NCBI RefSeq assembly: GCF_003402235.1
Contig: NZ_QEWO01000005.1
Span: 434,001-498,000, forward strand
DNA from: Parahaliea mediterranea
GTDB lineage: Bacteria; Pseudomonadota; Gammaproteobacteria; Pseudomonadales; Halieaceae
Direction: 5' to 3'
Length of the DNA stretch: 64,000 bases
Below, piece by piece: positions 52,265-61,784 of this stretch (its first letter is position 1; each line of letters starts with the position of its first letter). A program made the translations under genes and the position numbers. The notes under the pieces are model-generated. The model was not told the origin of the DNA and did not search any database. It saw only the letters and a list, made by a program, of their open reading frames with translations.

Positions 52265-52914
52265 CGCACACCCTTCACATCGACATATACTTTGATTTTA
52301 TCTGCCCTTGGTGCTTGATCGGCAAAAGGAATCTGGAACGTGCGCTTATACAACTGCGTGAGACTCACCCGGAAGTCGAAGTGCGCCAACGGTGGAAGGG
52401 GGTACAGTTACTGCCCGATCTGCCACCGAACGGTTTGCCCTATCGCGCCTTCTACCTGAACCGGCTGGGCAGCGAGGACGCGGTACGCCAGCGCCAACTG
52501 CAGGTGCAGGAGGCCGCCGGTCGGGCGGGTTTGACACTGAACCTGTCCAACATTCCTCGGATGCCTAATACGCGTATGGCCCATCATCTGTTTCAGGCCT
52601 GCAGCCACCGTGAAGCGGCCGTGGAGCGATCGAATGTGCTGCTTGAGCGGCTTTTTTCTGCGCACTTTGAAGAGTGCGCTAACCTGGGTGATGCGAACCT
52701 GCTGCAGGCCGCAGCGTTAGAGTGTGGCTTTGATAGGGATACGATAGCGCAAGCACTGAATGATCCTGCGCCTTTCGGATCCGGCGCCTCGCCCGCGCCC
52801 TCTTCTGTACCGAGTTTTGTGGTGGATAAGCACCGGCTCGTATCCGGGGCACATCCCCCGGACGTTCTGCACCAAACCCTATTGCAATGCATCGCTGCTG
52901 GGGCGCACCAATGA
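52261..52914 (+). CDS. DsbA-family oxidoreductase (FrnE-like)
   Basis: A 217-residue thioredoxin-fold protein with the DsbA-type active site CPWC in DFICPWCLIGKRNLERAL and the cis-proline region SSVPSFVVDKHRLVSGA near the end. No signal peptide, so cytoplasmic, as for FrnE and 2-hydroxychromene-2-carboxylate isomerase relatives. It may reduce or isomerise a thiol-linked intermediate. Same strand as the dioxygenase and the exporter. Confidence 0.83.
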   Translation: MTHTLHIDIYFDFICPWCLIGKRNLERALIQLRETHPEVEVRQRWKGVQLLPDLPPNGLPYRAFYLNRLGSEDAVRQRQLQVQEAAGRAGLTLNLSNIPRMPNTRMAHHLFQACSHREAAVERSNVLLERLFSAHFEECANLGDANLLQAAALECGFDRDTIAQALNDPAPFGSGASPAPSSVPSFVVDKHRLVSGAHPPDVLHQTLLQCIAAGAHQ

Positions 52915-52987
52915 GCGGGGCGCTGATCACTTTGTGAGGCACAACCCGTTTTGCACCCTGTCGCGCGCACCGATAAAGAAATTTTCT

Positions 52988-53995
52988 ATGATTGTTACCA
53001 CCTGGACCACATTACGCACAAGATCTCAGACCCTACTGCCAGGTGTGATCGCCAGCACGATGGTTGCGGCGGCCGCAACCTTCCTGTCGGAGCACTACGA
53101 TGCGCCGGTCATGTTGTTTGCCCTGCTGCTGGGCATGTCAATGAACTTCCTTGCCGTGGATGGGCCCTGCAAGGTGGGCATCGAGTTTACGGCGCGCAGC
53201 GTGCTGCGTGTAGGTGTGGGGCTGCTTGGCCTGCGTATCACTTTCGATCAGATCGCTTCATTGGGGTGGGGCCCGGTCGCGCTCGTTATCGGTATGGTGG
53301 TCATCACTATCGCTCTATCAATGGTTTTGGCACGTGCGATGCGCTTCAATACCCTTTTCGGCTTGCTGACCGGTGGCGCAACCGCGATCTGCGGCGCTTC
53401 TGCAGCGATGGCGCTTTCCGCGGCACTGCCGGCGCACCCGGGCAAAGAACGGGCGACCCTGTTCACGGTGGTGGGTGTGTCGGCTCTGTCCACGGTGGCG
53501 ATGATCGTCTATCCCATGATTGTGCACTGGTTCGACCTGAGTGACATCGACGCCGGGATCTTTCTGGGTGGCACCATTCACGATGTTGCCCAGGTAGTCG
53601 GTGCGGGTTACAGCATCTCGTCGCAAGCTGGGGATACCGCTACCATCGTAAAGCTGATGCGGGTTGCCATGCTGTTGCCGGTCATTGTCTGTGCTGTGAT
53701 GGTCGCCCGCGCGCAGGGCGGAGAAAACGGTGCCGAGCGGCCGCCTCTATTGCCCTGGTTCGCAGTCATGTTTGTGCTACTGGCCGCGTTCAATAGCACC
53801 GGATGGGTGCCGCCAATAGTTCAAGGCTTCGGCAATGAGGTATCGCGCTGGTTTTTGGTGATTGCCATCGCTGCGCTGGGCATGAAGACGCAATTGCGGG
53901 AGTTGGCTGCCGTCGGTATTAAGCCTGTGCTTCTGATGATTATAGAAACGCTTTTTCTTGCCGGCATGGTGTTAATGATTCTTCGTATGGGGTAG
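52988..53995 (+). CDS. YeiH/UPF0324 family putative sulfate exporter
   Basis: A 335-residue membrane protein with about ten helices. VGVGLLGLRITFDQI, GGATAICGASAAMALSAAL and GGTIHDVAQVVGAGY are the family signatures. Relatives in taurine- and sulfonate-degrading bacteria are proposed to export sulfate or sulfite. ATG 52988 has only a weak ribosome-binding site. Last gene of the unit; with the TauD-type enzyme it suggests removal of inorganic sulfur from the cell. Confidence 0.85.
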   Translation: MIVTTWTTLRTRSQTLLPGVIASTMVAAAATFLSEHYDAPVMLFALLLGMSMNFLAVDGPCKVGIEFTARSVLRVGVGLLGLRITFDQIASLGWGPVALVIGMVVITIALSMVLARAMRFNTLFGLLTGGATAICGASAAMALSAALPAHPGKERATLFTVVGVSALSTVAMIVYPMIVHWFDLSDIDAGIFLGGTIHDVAQVVGAGYSISSQAGDTATIVKLMRVAMLLPVIVCAVMVARAQGGENGAERPPLLPWFAVMFVLLAAFNSTGWVPPIVQGFGNEVSRWFLVIAIAALGMKTQLRELAAVGIKPVLLMIIETLFLAGMVLMILRMG

Positions 53996-54127
53996 GTGCC
54001 GACTCGCCGGAATCTGAATGCCGGTTGCTCGGTGTTCTAATAGATTGGCTATCTTGTCCGCAGCCACTGGCCGGTAGTGTTTTGTCGATGCCCTTGATCG
54101 GCAGCCGTGCGACGCAGGGTCCTGTCC

Positions 54128-54167
54128 ATGTCGTGTAATGAAAAGCGTTCGTCGTGTAATGAAAAGC
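54128..54167 (+). promoter_or_regulatory. AraC-type direct repeat pair B
   Basis: Half-sites ATGTCGTGTAATGAAAAGC (54128-54146) and TCGTCGTGTAATGAAAAGC (54149-54167) are identical over the last 17 bases, with a 21-bp period. They end 86 bp before the MFS start at 54254. The best conserved of the three pairs. The rest of the 258-bp gap contains no gene I can support. Confidence 0.85.
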
Positions 54168-54253
54168 TGGGCTGCGCTTGGTAGCGTACATTGGCCACCG
54201 ATGATAAGAGCAGTTCAAAGCCATTCAGCTAACGAAAAAAATAGTAGGCATTC

Positions 54254-55537
54254 ATGGCTCATTCGATTCCAGCGCTGGATAGCAGCGATACATCGCACAA
54301 CCCTGTGACCAGGCGCTATGCCTGGGTGGTGTTTGCGTTGACCTTTGGTCTGCTGATTTCAGACTACATGTCCCGCCAGGTGCTCAATGCCGTCTTTCCA
54401 CTGATCAAGGATGAGTGGTTGCTGACCGACCAGCAACTGGGCCTGCTCAGCGGTATTGTTGCCTTGATGGTGGGGCTGCTGACGTTTCCGTTGTCGCTGC
54501 TTGCCGATCGTTGGGGGCGTATACGCAGCCTGGCGCTAATGGCGATTCTCTGGAGTCTGGCTACTCTTGGTTGTGCCCTGGCACAGAGTTACGAGCAGAT
54601 GTTCCTGGCACGATTCCTGGTGGGGGTTGGCGAGGCGGCCTATGGCAGCGTCGGCATTGCGGTAGTGCTATCGGTGTTTCCTGTCGGGCTCCGGGCAACC
54701 CTTGCCTCGGCCTTTATGGCTGGAGGCATGTTTGGCTCGGTGCTGGGTGTTGGCTTTGGTGGAGTAATCGCCGAGCACTTTGGCTGGCGGTCGGCCTTTA
54801 GCAGCATGGCATTGTTTGGTTTGGTACTGGCTGTACTGTACCCCTTCATTGTCACCGAGAAACGCATAGGGTCGTGCCGGTTGGCGGCATCGGAAAAGGG
54901 TGTGTTGGACAGCAACCCATTGCGTACACTTTTCAGTACACGCTCTGTCCTGTGCGCGTATATAGGTAGCGGTTTTCAACTATTCGTCGCTGGAACCCTG
55001 ATCGTGTGGGTTCCCAGCTATCTTAATCGATACTACAACATGGAAACCGACCAGGCCGGACTGTTGGCCGCATTCTTCCTGGTTTGCAGCGGCGTAGGCA
55101 CCATTCTGTGCGGCATGCTGTCGGACTATCTCGCTCGCCACTGTCCCGCGCGCAAGGTCTCATTGGCAATAGCGTACAGCGTGTCCACATTTCTGCTGCT
55201 CTCGCTGGCCTTCGCCCTGCCCCATGGCGGCCTGCAGTTGGCCCTGCTCACACTGGGCATGATGGTGGTCAGCGGCACCAACGGCCCGTCTACCGCTATG
55301 GTTGCCAACCTGACCAACTACAGAATACACAGCACGGCATTTGCCACCCTGACCCTGGCCAACAATCTCCTGGGAATGGCGCCGGGCCCTCTGCTTACAG
55401 GACGGATTTCGGACATGGTTGGCCTGCAGGCCACTTTGCAGCTGGTCCCCTTTATGAGCCTGTTGGCGGCAGGTGTGTTCTTCCTTGCCAGATGGACCTA
55501 CTTGAATGACGTCCAAAAGGTGGGCAACTCGGTTTGA
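54254..55537 (+). CDS. MFS transporter of the organosulfur island
   Basis: A 427-residue transporter with about 12 helices. The motif SLLADRWGRIRSLAL between helices 2 and 3 and FLVGVGEAAYGSVG in helix 4 resemble MFS organic-anion symporters (phthalate, hexuronate or spinster-like type). It probably imports the substrate. First gene of the second AraC-controlled unit, 86 bp behind repeat pair B. Confidence 0.85.
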   Translation: MAHSIPALDSSDTSHNPVTRRYAWVVFALTFGLLISDYMSRQVLNAVFPLIKDEWLLTDQQLGLLSGIVALMVGLLTFPLSLLADRWGRIRSLALMAILWSLATLGCALAQSYEQMFLARFLVGVGEAAYGSVGIAVVLSVFPVGLRATLASAFMAGGMFGSVLGVGFGGVIAEHFGWRSAFSSMALFGLVLAVLYPFIVTEKRIGSCRLAASEKGVLDSNPLRTLFSTRSVLCAYIGSGFQLFVAGTLIVWVPSYLNRYYNMETDQAGLLAAFFLVCSGVGTILCGMLSDYLARHCPARKVSLAIAYSVSTFLLLSLAFALPHGGLQLALLTLGMMVVSGTNGPSTAMVANLTNYRIHSTAFATLTLANNLLGMAPGPLLTGRISDMVGLQATLQLVPFMSLLAAGVFFLARWTYLNDVQKVGNSV

Positions 55538-55675
55538 AATTTTCATGCGATTCGCAGGGCGTTGTACTGTCTGTGCGCCCGGGTGGCCACCGAGCAACAC
55601 CTCCACGTCGGCCGCTGTTTGCCAAATAACCATCGCGTTGAACTCATTGGAATGCGCCTTAAAACAGGAGCGAAT

Positions 55676-57418
55676 ATGCAACGTTGTAAATCAGTACGGC
55701 AGAGCCTGCTGGCCCCGGGGCCGGCCATGGTCCTGCAATCCTTGGTGTTCACCCTGGCTGTTGTTGCTGCTTCTGGCGTTCTCGGAGAAACCTCTGCGAA
55801 TACCGAGCTGATGCAATTTCATCGTCAGTTTGATCGCGAGGCGCCACCTGTCGAGGTATCAAAGGGGGTTTACGCGTTTTTTGGTACCGATTACGCCAAC
55901 TTTTCTGTTGTTGAGGGGGACGATGGACTGATCGTTATCGATACCGGCTGGCTGCCCGATACAGTTCGTCCGCCTTGGGAGACGCTTGCCTCTCAATTGA
56001 AAAAGCCGGTCAAGGCCATCGTCTATACCCATGTCCACGGAGACCATTTTGGTGGCTCTTCGGTGTTCATGGAAAAAGCAACGGATGATGTCGCCATCTA
56101 TGCACCTGAAGGTTGGCAGAGATACCTGAACTATTTGGATAACCACAAGTTCTTTCTGATCACTGAGCGGGTGCTGTCCCAGATGGGTAGCCTGTTGGAG
56201 GAAGGACCACAGGGTACGATTGGTTCTGGCATCGGCCCTTCTCCCAGGCTGGGTGGCCAAACGCCGGATATCGTTTCGCCAACAGTGAGCATCGGCCAGC
56301 ACACCACCGTGACGATAGCCGGGGTGAGGGTGGAGATGATCCCGGCGGCTGGGGATATTGCCTCTCACATGATGGTTTGGCTGCCCGAGCAAAAAGTGCT
56401 GTTCAGCGGCGATACCCTGGGTGGCACGCTCCCCTTTATGGTCACACCGCGTTTTGAGCCCGAGCGCGAGCCCCAGGGTTTTATTGATTCGCTGGCCGCG
56501 GCCATGTCCCTGCATCCAGAGGTGGTGGTGCCTGGCCACGGCCGGATACTGTTGGGAGCCGATGACGTCGATGATGTGCTGCAGGCCAATATCGATGTGA
56601 TCCGTTATCTTTCCGATCAGGTATTCCGGCTTGCGGCGCAGGGAAAATCCGCCGATCAAATGATTGACCAGCTGAAAATTCCTGAGCCGCTGGCCAGTCA
56701 TCCGGATCTGCAGCCCTACTATCACCGTCTCGACTGGTTGATTCGCGGTGCAACGCTGAAAGTGACCGGCTTCGCTTCTGATATCACCTCGCTGACTCGC
56801 CTCACCCAGACAGAAGAAGACAGGCGTTTGTTTGCGCTGGCTGGTGGTACGCCGCGAATTCTCAAAGCCGCTAAGGACGCATTGGACGATGGTGAGGCGC
56901 GTTGGGCTTTGTCGCTCGCAACGCGAGTGCTGGATTTGAACCCCGCCGATTCAGCGGCACGGGATATTCGGTTGGACGCCCTGCACCGTATTGCCGCCGA
57001 GACCCGATCGGCCGCCGAGCGCAACTATCTGCTTACGCGACTTAAGGACGAAACCCAGGGCATTGACTGGGATACCCTGCTCAGTGCCCGCGCCGAACTG
57101 CTCGCAGCCGGGCGAGACTCCGCGGCACTACTTGCCGACATGCGTTACCGCTACCGGGTGGAGAATGCGAGCGAACCCCGGTATGACCTTGCCGTGACCA
57201 TCAAAGATGAAGCGGACACCTATGTCTTCGAGATTTCGCCCTATGCCCTTGCCTTCAAAGGCGAGGGCGGCAGTGCCGCTACCCATACCTTGTCGCTACA
57301 TCGGGGCACCTTGATCAAGCTGTGGGCGCGCAGTCTTTCCTGGCGTGAAGCCATGGCGAGCGGGGCTATCGAGTACTCCGGGCCAGTTGCGCAGAATTTC
57401 GCCTCGCTCATCGACTAG
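55676..57418 (+). CDS. exported SdsA1-type alkylsulfatase (metallo-beta-lactamase fold)
   Basis: A 580-residue protein with a signal peptide ending about residue 37. Binuclear zinc motif THVHGDH (His119, His121, Asp123, His124), then FSGDTLGG and VVVPGHGRILLG. The middle helical part (ATRVLDLNPADSAARDIRLDAL, SAAERNYLL) corresponds to the alkylsulfatase dimerisation domain and the end (LHRGTLIKLWARSLSWREAMASGAIEYSG) to the SCP2-like C-terminal domain. SdsA1 is about 658 residues, so this is a shorter relative. It cleaves primary or secondary alkyl sulfates to alcohol and sulfate in the periplasm. AGGAG precedes ATG 55676. Confidence 0.82.
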   Translation: MQRCKSVRQSLLAPGPAMVLQSLVFTLAVVAASGVLGETSANTELMQFHRQFDREAPPVEVSKGVYAFFGTDYANFSVVEGDDGLIVIDTGWLPDTVRPPWETLASQLKKPVKAIVYTHVHGDHFGGSSVFMEKATDDVAIYAPEGWQRYLNYLDNHKFFLITERVLSQMGSLLEEGPQGTIGSGIGPSPRLGGQTPDIVSPTVSIGQHTTVTIAGVRVEMIPAAGDIASHMMVWLPEQKVLFSGDTLGGTLPFMVTPRFEPEREPQGFIDSLAAAMSLHPEVVVPGHGRILLGADDVDDVLQANIDVIRYLSDQVFRLAAQGKSADQMIDQLKIPEPLASHPDLQPYYHRLDWLIRGATLKVTGFASDITSLTRLTQTEEDRRLFALAGGTPRILKAAKDALDDGEARWALSLATRVLDLNPADSAARDIRLDALHRIAAETRSAAERNYLLTRLKDETQGIDWDTLLSARAELLAAGRDSAALLADMRYRYRVENASEPRYDLAVTIKDEADTYVFEISPYALAFKGEGGSAATHTLSLHRGTLIKLWARSLSWREAMASGAIEYSGPVAQNFASLID

Positions 57419-57559
57419 GGTTGCTCCAAGAGGCTTTTTATTTCGCTGTTTGCGCCAAGCGCCAAGTGGCCAGCAGGCCAATAGAGGGCCGGGTAGCACC
57501 AGTGCTGCGACCCCCATGCGTATGCAATCTATCAATTTGTCAGTCGAAGGAAGATGTCT

Positions 57560-59191
57560 ATGATTGGAGGAATGATGAACGCCGAGCTGAGCGTGACGTC
57601 CATCATGACCCATGCGGAGCGGGTCAATGGCGGTGCGGAAATTGTCTCGCTCACCCAAGGCAATCAACGCCATCGCTATACCTATCGCGACGCTTTTTCC
57701 CGCGCGCGTCAGTTGGCCAATGCGCTGGCGCGTTTCAATCTCGATGAGGGCGCGCGCGTAGGCACTCTGGCATGGAACGACCATCGCCATTTTGAGACCT
57801 ACTATGCTGTGGCCTGCTCGGGATTGGTATGCCACACCATCAATCCACGCCTGTTTGTCGAACAGCTGGTTTACATTATCAATCACGCGGAGGATCAGCT
57901 GGTACTGCTCGATCCAGACTTCCTGCCGCTGGTAGAAGCCATTGCACACCAATGCCCGGGTGTTAAAGGTTGGATACTGCTGGCCGACGCCTCGCACATG
58001 CCGCGCAGCGAGACGCTGGATCTGCTGTGCTATGAGACGTTGATTGCCCATCAGTCCAGGGAGTTCAACTGGCCGCAAGTGGATGAGAGCAGTGCCTGCG
58101 CCCTGTGTTACACCTCCGGCACCACCGGTAATCCCAAGGGCGTACTGTATTCGCACCGTTCTACCATTCTCCACGCTTACGCCTCCATGATGCCCGATGC
58201 CCTGGGCCTGGCCCGCAGCGATGTGGTAATGCCCATCGTGCCTATGTTCCATGTCAACGCCTGGGGTTTACCTTATTCGTGTCCAATAGCCGGTGCCAAA
58301 CTCGTGCTACCTGGCAGCAAAGCTGGCGATGGTGAAACGCTGGCCGGCCTCATTGACGAGGAAGGCGTAACCCAGTCCGCCGGTGTCCCCACGGTCTGGC
58401 TGGCCCTGCTCGCCTACCTGAAAGTCACAGGTAGGACCGTCGAGTCACTCCGACGTGTGATCATCGGTGGTGCGGCCTGTCCCGTATCGGTGATGGAAGA
58501 ATTCGAACGCTATGGGGTCGAGTCCCGCGTGGGCTGGGGTATGACGGAGATGAGCCCACTCGGCAGTGTCAATACCAGTGAAGAGCGCCGTGACCACTAC
58601 AGCCAGGAAGATTTCGCCAGGGTAAGGCTCAAGGCGGGGCGTCCCATATTCGGGGTGGAGATGAAAATCGTCGATGACCAGGGTACAGAATTGCCTTGGG
58701 ACGGTGTTGCCTTCGGCTCGCTCAAGGTGCGCGGTCCCTGGATTTGCTCAAGTTACTTCAAGCTAGACGAAAGCGATGCTCACGATGAAGACGGTTGGTT
58801 TGAAACCGGTGACGTTGCGACCATTGACCCGGACGGCTATATGGCGATTACTGACCGCACCAAGGATGTGATCAAGTCAGGGGGCGAGTGGATATCCTCT
58901 ATTGCGGTGGAGAACGTTGCCACAGATCATCCCAAGGTCGCCGAGGCTGCGGTGATCGGCCATTATCATCCCAGGTGGAGCGAGCGTCCCTTGCTGGTGG
59001 TGGTGCGTGCGCCGGGCGGTGATGACCTGGACGAGACGGAGATGCTGTGCTGGTTTGAAGGCAGGATCGCCAAGTGGTGGACACCAGATGCCGTACAGTT
59101 TGTTGAGTCCCTGCCCCACGGGGCCACCGGTAAGATCCAGAAGATTGTCTTGCGCGAACAGTTCAAAAATTACGCTTTTCCTGGTGCATGA
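57560..59191 (+). CDS. AMP-dependent acyl-CoA ligase
   Basis: A 543-residue adenylate-forming enzyme: P-loop YTSGTTGNPKGVLYSHRS, VGWGMTEMSPLG, DGWFETGDVATIDPDGY and ITDRTKDVIKSGGEWIS, with the catalytic lysine in GATGKIQK. It resembles medium/long-chain fatty-acyl-CoA synthetases. It would activate the carboxylate left after alkyl-chain oxidation. Several in-frame ATGs exist (57554, 57560, 57572, 57575); 57560 has AAGGA eight bases upstream. It overlaps the next gene by four bases. Confidence 0.88.
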   Translation: MIGGMMNAELSVTSIMTHAERVNGGAEIVSLTQGNQRHRYTYRDAFSRARQLANALARFNLDEGARVGTLAWNDHRHFETYYAVACSGLVCHTINPRLFVEQLVYIINHAEDQLVLLDPDFLPLVEAIAHQCPGVKGWILLADASHMPRSETLDLLCYETLIAHQSREFNWPQVDESSACALCYTSGTTGNPKGVLYSHRSTILHAYASMMPDALGLARSDVVMPIVPMFHVNAWGLPYSCPIAGAKLVLPGSKAGDGETLAGLIDEEGVTQSAGVPTVWLALLAYLKVTGRTVESLRRVIIGGAACPVSVMEEFERYGVESRVGWGMTEMSPLGSVNTSEERRDHYSQEDFARVRLKAGRPIFGVEMKIVDDQGTELPWDGVAFGSLKVRGPWICSSYFKLDESDAHDEDGWFETGDVATIDPDGYMAITDRTKDVIKSGGEWISSIAVENVATDHPKVAEAAVIGHYHPRWSERPLLVVVRAPGGDDLDETEMLCWFEGRIAKWWTPDAVQFVESLPHGATGKIQKIVLREQFKNYAFPGA

Positions 59192-60720
59192 TGTACAGAC
59201 CGACCCGTCGTCAGCTGATGAAGACCCTGGCGCTGGGCGGCGCTGCAATGGCAGGCCCGCTAAGTGCTCCCATTTACGCTACCCCGCGGCACCGCGAGTT
59301 GCCTGCCGGCAAGCGAGCCGGCGACTTTATCATCCATAACGATCTACCCTGGGCGCTTGAGACCCGTCGATCCAGCTTTGGTGTAGCGCCCATCACCCCG
59401 CAGTCGGCTTTCTTTGTACGCAATAATTTGCCGATGCCGCCCGAATCGATAATCGATAAGCCGGATCAGTGGCGTTTCGAAATCGTGGGGACCAATCGTG
59501 CCGGGCGGCTCACCCTGGGGGAACTCAAGCAATTGCCGATCCAGGTAGTTGCAACGGTTCTGCAATGCTCAGGAAACGGGCGAGCATTTTTCGCGCATCA
59601 ACCCTCGGGTTCTCCCTGGGGCATTGGCGCTGCCGGTTGCGCACTTTGGACTGGAGTGCGGGTGGCAGACGTCGTTGAGGCCCTGGGAGGAGCGGCGCCT
59701 GAAGCCCGTTTTCTCACTGCCACCGGAGCCGAGCCGCTGCCGAGCGGCGTCGATCCCAATCAGTTGGTTGTTGAGCGCTCGATTCCCTTGGAGAAAGGCC
59801 TGCGCGACTGTCTGTTGGCCTGGGAAATGAACGGCTCGCCGCTGCCGTTGGTCCATGGTGGTCCATTGCGCCTGATCGTGCCGGGTTACTATGGCGTGAA
59901 CAATGTGAAATGGGTAAAACGCCTTTCGCTGACCGAGCGGGAATCCTCTTCACACATTCAAGCGTCAGGCTATCGATTCAGAAACATTGGTGAGGCGGGT
60001 GGCCCGCAGCATCCCTCGATGTGGCGCATGCCGGTAAAGTCCTGGATCAACGGCCCAGGAGCGGATGGCGATCCGATAGCCAGCGGAGATGTGGTATTGC
60101 ATGGTGTCGCCTTCTCCGGAGAGCGGGGAATCAGCAGCGTTGATGTGTCCGGGGATGACGGAGACCATTGGCAGCAGGCGGAATTGCTCGGGCCAGATCT
60201 CGGGCCCAACGCCTGGCGGAGCTTTGCCTTTAAGGTCCATTTGAATCCGGGAGAATATCGTTTCGTATCGCGTGCGACCGATAAAGAGGGCGACGTTCAG
60301 CCCAGGATGGCGAATCTGAACCAGCGGGGTTACGGGCACAATGCCTGGCATGATGCGGCGCTGACGCTGCAGGTCGTAAAAAACCGCCCTGTGATCGACG
60401 ATAAAATTCCACTGGCGCCAGCGGAGCGTGACGCCAGTCGTCAAACTGGCGGCTCGGTAGAACTGTCGTCGTTGGCGCGCAAGGGGCGAAACCTATTCCT
60501 GGAGCGAACCCGTCCCTCATGTGGCCTGTGTCACCGGCTTGATGAGGCAGGCACCCAGGGGGCGATCGGGCCCAACCTGGATACGCTGCGACCCAGTAGC
60601 GAACAGGTCTTGGCGGCGCTCAGCCAGGGGGTGGGTGCTATGCCCAGTTTTGCCTCGCAACTCACCGAAACGGAGATGAGCGCTCTGGCAGCATACATAA
60701 CCGAAGCGACCAGGCCCTGA
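59188..60720 (+). CDS. Tat-exported sulfite oxidase-type molybdoenzyme fused to cytochrome c
   Basis: A 510-residue protein with a twin-arginine signal (TRRQLMKTLALGG). The molybdopterin domain carries the cofactor cysteine in VLQCSGNGR (Cys127) and the Mo-co dimerisation domain follows (about residues 290-400). The C-terminus is a cytochrome c domain: CGLCH (Cys445, Cys448, His449) and distal Met485 in GAMPS. In SorAB the two functions lie on separate chains; here they are fused. It would oxidise sulfite to sulfate in the periplasm and pass electrons to the respiratory chain. Start ATG 59188 overlaps the ligase stop (ATGA). Confidence 0.88.
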   Translation: MMYRPTRRQLMKTLALGGAAMAGPLSAPIYATPRHRELPAGKRAGDFIIHNDLPWALETRRSSFGVAPITPQSAFFVRNNLPMPPESIIDKPDQWRFEIVGTNRAGRLTLGELKQLPIQVVATVLQCSGNGRAFFAHQPSGSPWGIGAAGCALWTGVRVADVVEALGGAAPEARFLTATGAEPLPSGVDPNQLVVERSIPLEKGLRDCLLAWEMNGSPLPLVHGGPLRLIVPGYYGVNNVKWVKRLSLTERESSSHIQASGYRFRNIGEAGGPQHPSMWRMPVKSWINGPGADGDPIASGDVVLHGVAFSGERGISSVDVSGDDGDHWQQAELLGPDLGPNAWRSFAFKVHLNPGEYRFVSRATDKEGDVQPRMANLNQRGYGHNAWHDAALTLQVVKNRPVIDDKIPLAPAERDASRQTGGSVELSSLARKGRNLFLERTRPSCGLCHRLDEAGTQGAIGPNLDTLRPSSEQVLAALSQGVGAMPSFASQLTETEMSALAAYITEATRP

Positions 60721-60945
60721 CCCTTTCCACGCCGTTGGCGTACATCCATTATCCAAAACGAACCGCTAGATGCAGAGAGCGTCTTGGCAATCAATGCCTG
60801 GCGTAGGTAGAGGCTGCCCGTGGCTTTATTTACAGCACGATTGCCCCAGCAGTGCTGCCGAGATTGCAGCCTTTCACATACGCGGTAACACCACGCCTGG
60901 CGCTGCGCCAAAAGCCCATGGGAAGGTCCGCGACTTCCACCGGGT

Positions 60946-60985
60946 CTGTCGCCATTTGAAAACCCGGTGTCGCAAAATGAAAAGC
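60946..60985 (+). promoter_or_regulatory. AraC-type direct repeat pair C
   Basis: Half-sites CTGTCGCCATTTGAAAACC (60946-60964) and GTGTCGCAAAATGAAAAGC (60967-60985) repeat the motif of pairs A and B with the same 21-bp period, ending 82 bp before the hydrolase start at 61068. The surrounding 347-bp gap (60721-61067) has no gene I can support. Confidence 0.8.
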
Positions 60986-61067
60986 CCGACGGGGTAAAAC
61001 CACTCATGATTACACCTCGCCTCAGCCTGTCAGATAACAATCTAATACTCAGACAAAGGTTGTCTCT

Positions 61068-61646
61068 ATGAGTAATCTGGATGCAAACACGACCGTTCTT
61101 ATCGTCCCCGGGTTGCGGGATCATGTAGAAAATCACTGGCAGACTTTGCTGGCCCATCGCCTGCCAAATGTTCGTACCGTAACGCCGCTCACCACCGAAA
61201 AGCTGAGTTGCAGCGCCCGTGTTCAGGCCATTGCCCAGGCACTTGAGCAGATTGACGGCCCTGTCATTCTGGTGGCCCACAGCGCAGGCGTCCTAATGAC
61301 GGTGCACTGGGCAGCGCAGTATGAACGCTCCATCAAGGGGGCTCTGTTAGTGGCGCCCCCCGATTTGGAAATCGAGTGGCCGTCCCCTTATCCATCTTCC
61401 GAAACCATGCGTGTCCACGGCTGGGTACCTCTGCCGCGTACCCCTCTGCCGTTTCCGAGCATCGTCGCCGGCAGTTCCAACGATGCCTTGGCCAGTTTTG
61501 AATCGGTTGAGTCCATGGCGCGGGATTGGCAGGCAACGCTGGTGAATCTGGGTGATGTTGGTCATTTGAATCCGGCCTCCGGATATGGCGATTGGCCACA
61601 GGCTGACGCGTTTATCGAACAGCTGGATATCCAGCCCACCCTCTAG
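61068..61646 (+). CDS. RBBP9/YdeN-family alpha/beta hydrolase
   Basis: A 192-residue serine-hydrolase-like protein: VLIVPGLRDHVENHWQ at the start, nucleophile elbow AHSAGV, an aspartate in GSSNDALASF and the histidine in VGHLNPASGYGDWP, all typical of RBBP9/YdeN. Substrate unknown. It follows repeat pair C by 82 bp and precedes a TonB receptor by 138 bp on the same strand, so it is likely part of the same regulon. Confidence 0.83.
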   Translation: MSNLDANTTVLIVPGLRDHVENHWQTLLAHRLPNVRTVTPLTTEKLSCSARVQAIAQALEQIDGPVILVAHSAGVLMTVHWAAQYERSIKGALLVAPPDLEIEWPSPYPSSETMRVHGWVPLPRTPLPFPSIVAGSSNDALASFESVESMARDWQATLVNLGDVGHLNPASGYGDWPQADAFIEQLDIQPTL

Positions 61647-61784
61647 TTGGAAGGCTGCGATTTTTCGGCCACTTCACCGTGGCCAGGCCGCATTGCGGAA
61701 GATGTTATTCACACCGCAAAGAATCGCTGCCAACGCCTGAGATGACTTTATTTAAACTGCCTTATTAGAAGGAAGGAGAGAAAA

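Noticed and set aside
50085-60985. CRISPR-like or mobile-element interpretation of the 19-bp repeats
   Set aside because: Only two copies per locus, no spacers, always upstream of a gene at constant distance; operator sites explain them better.
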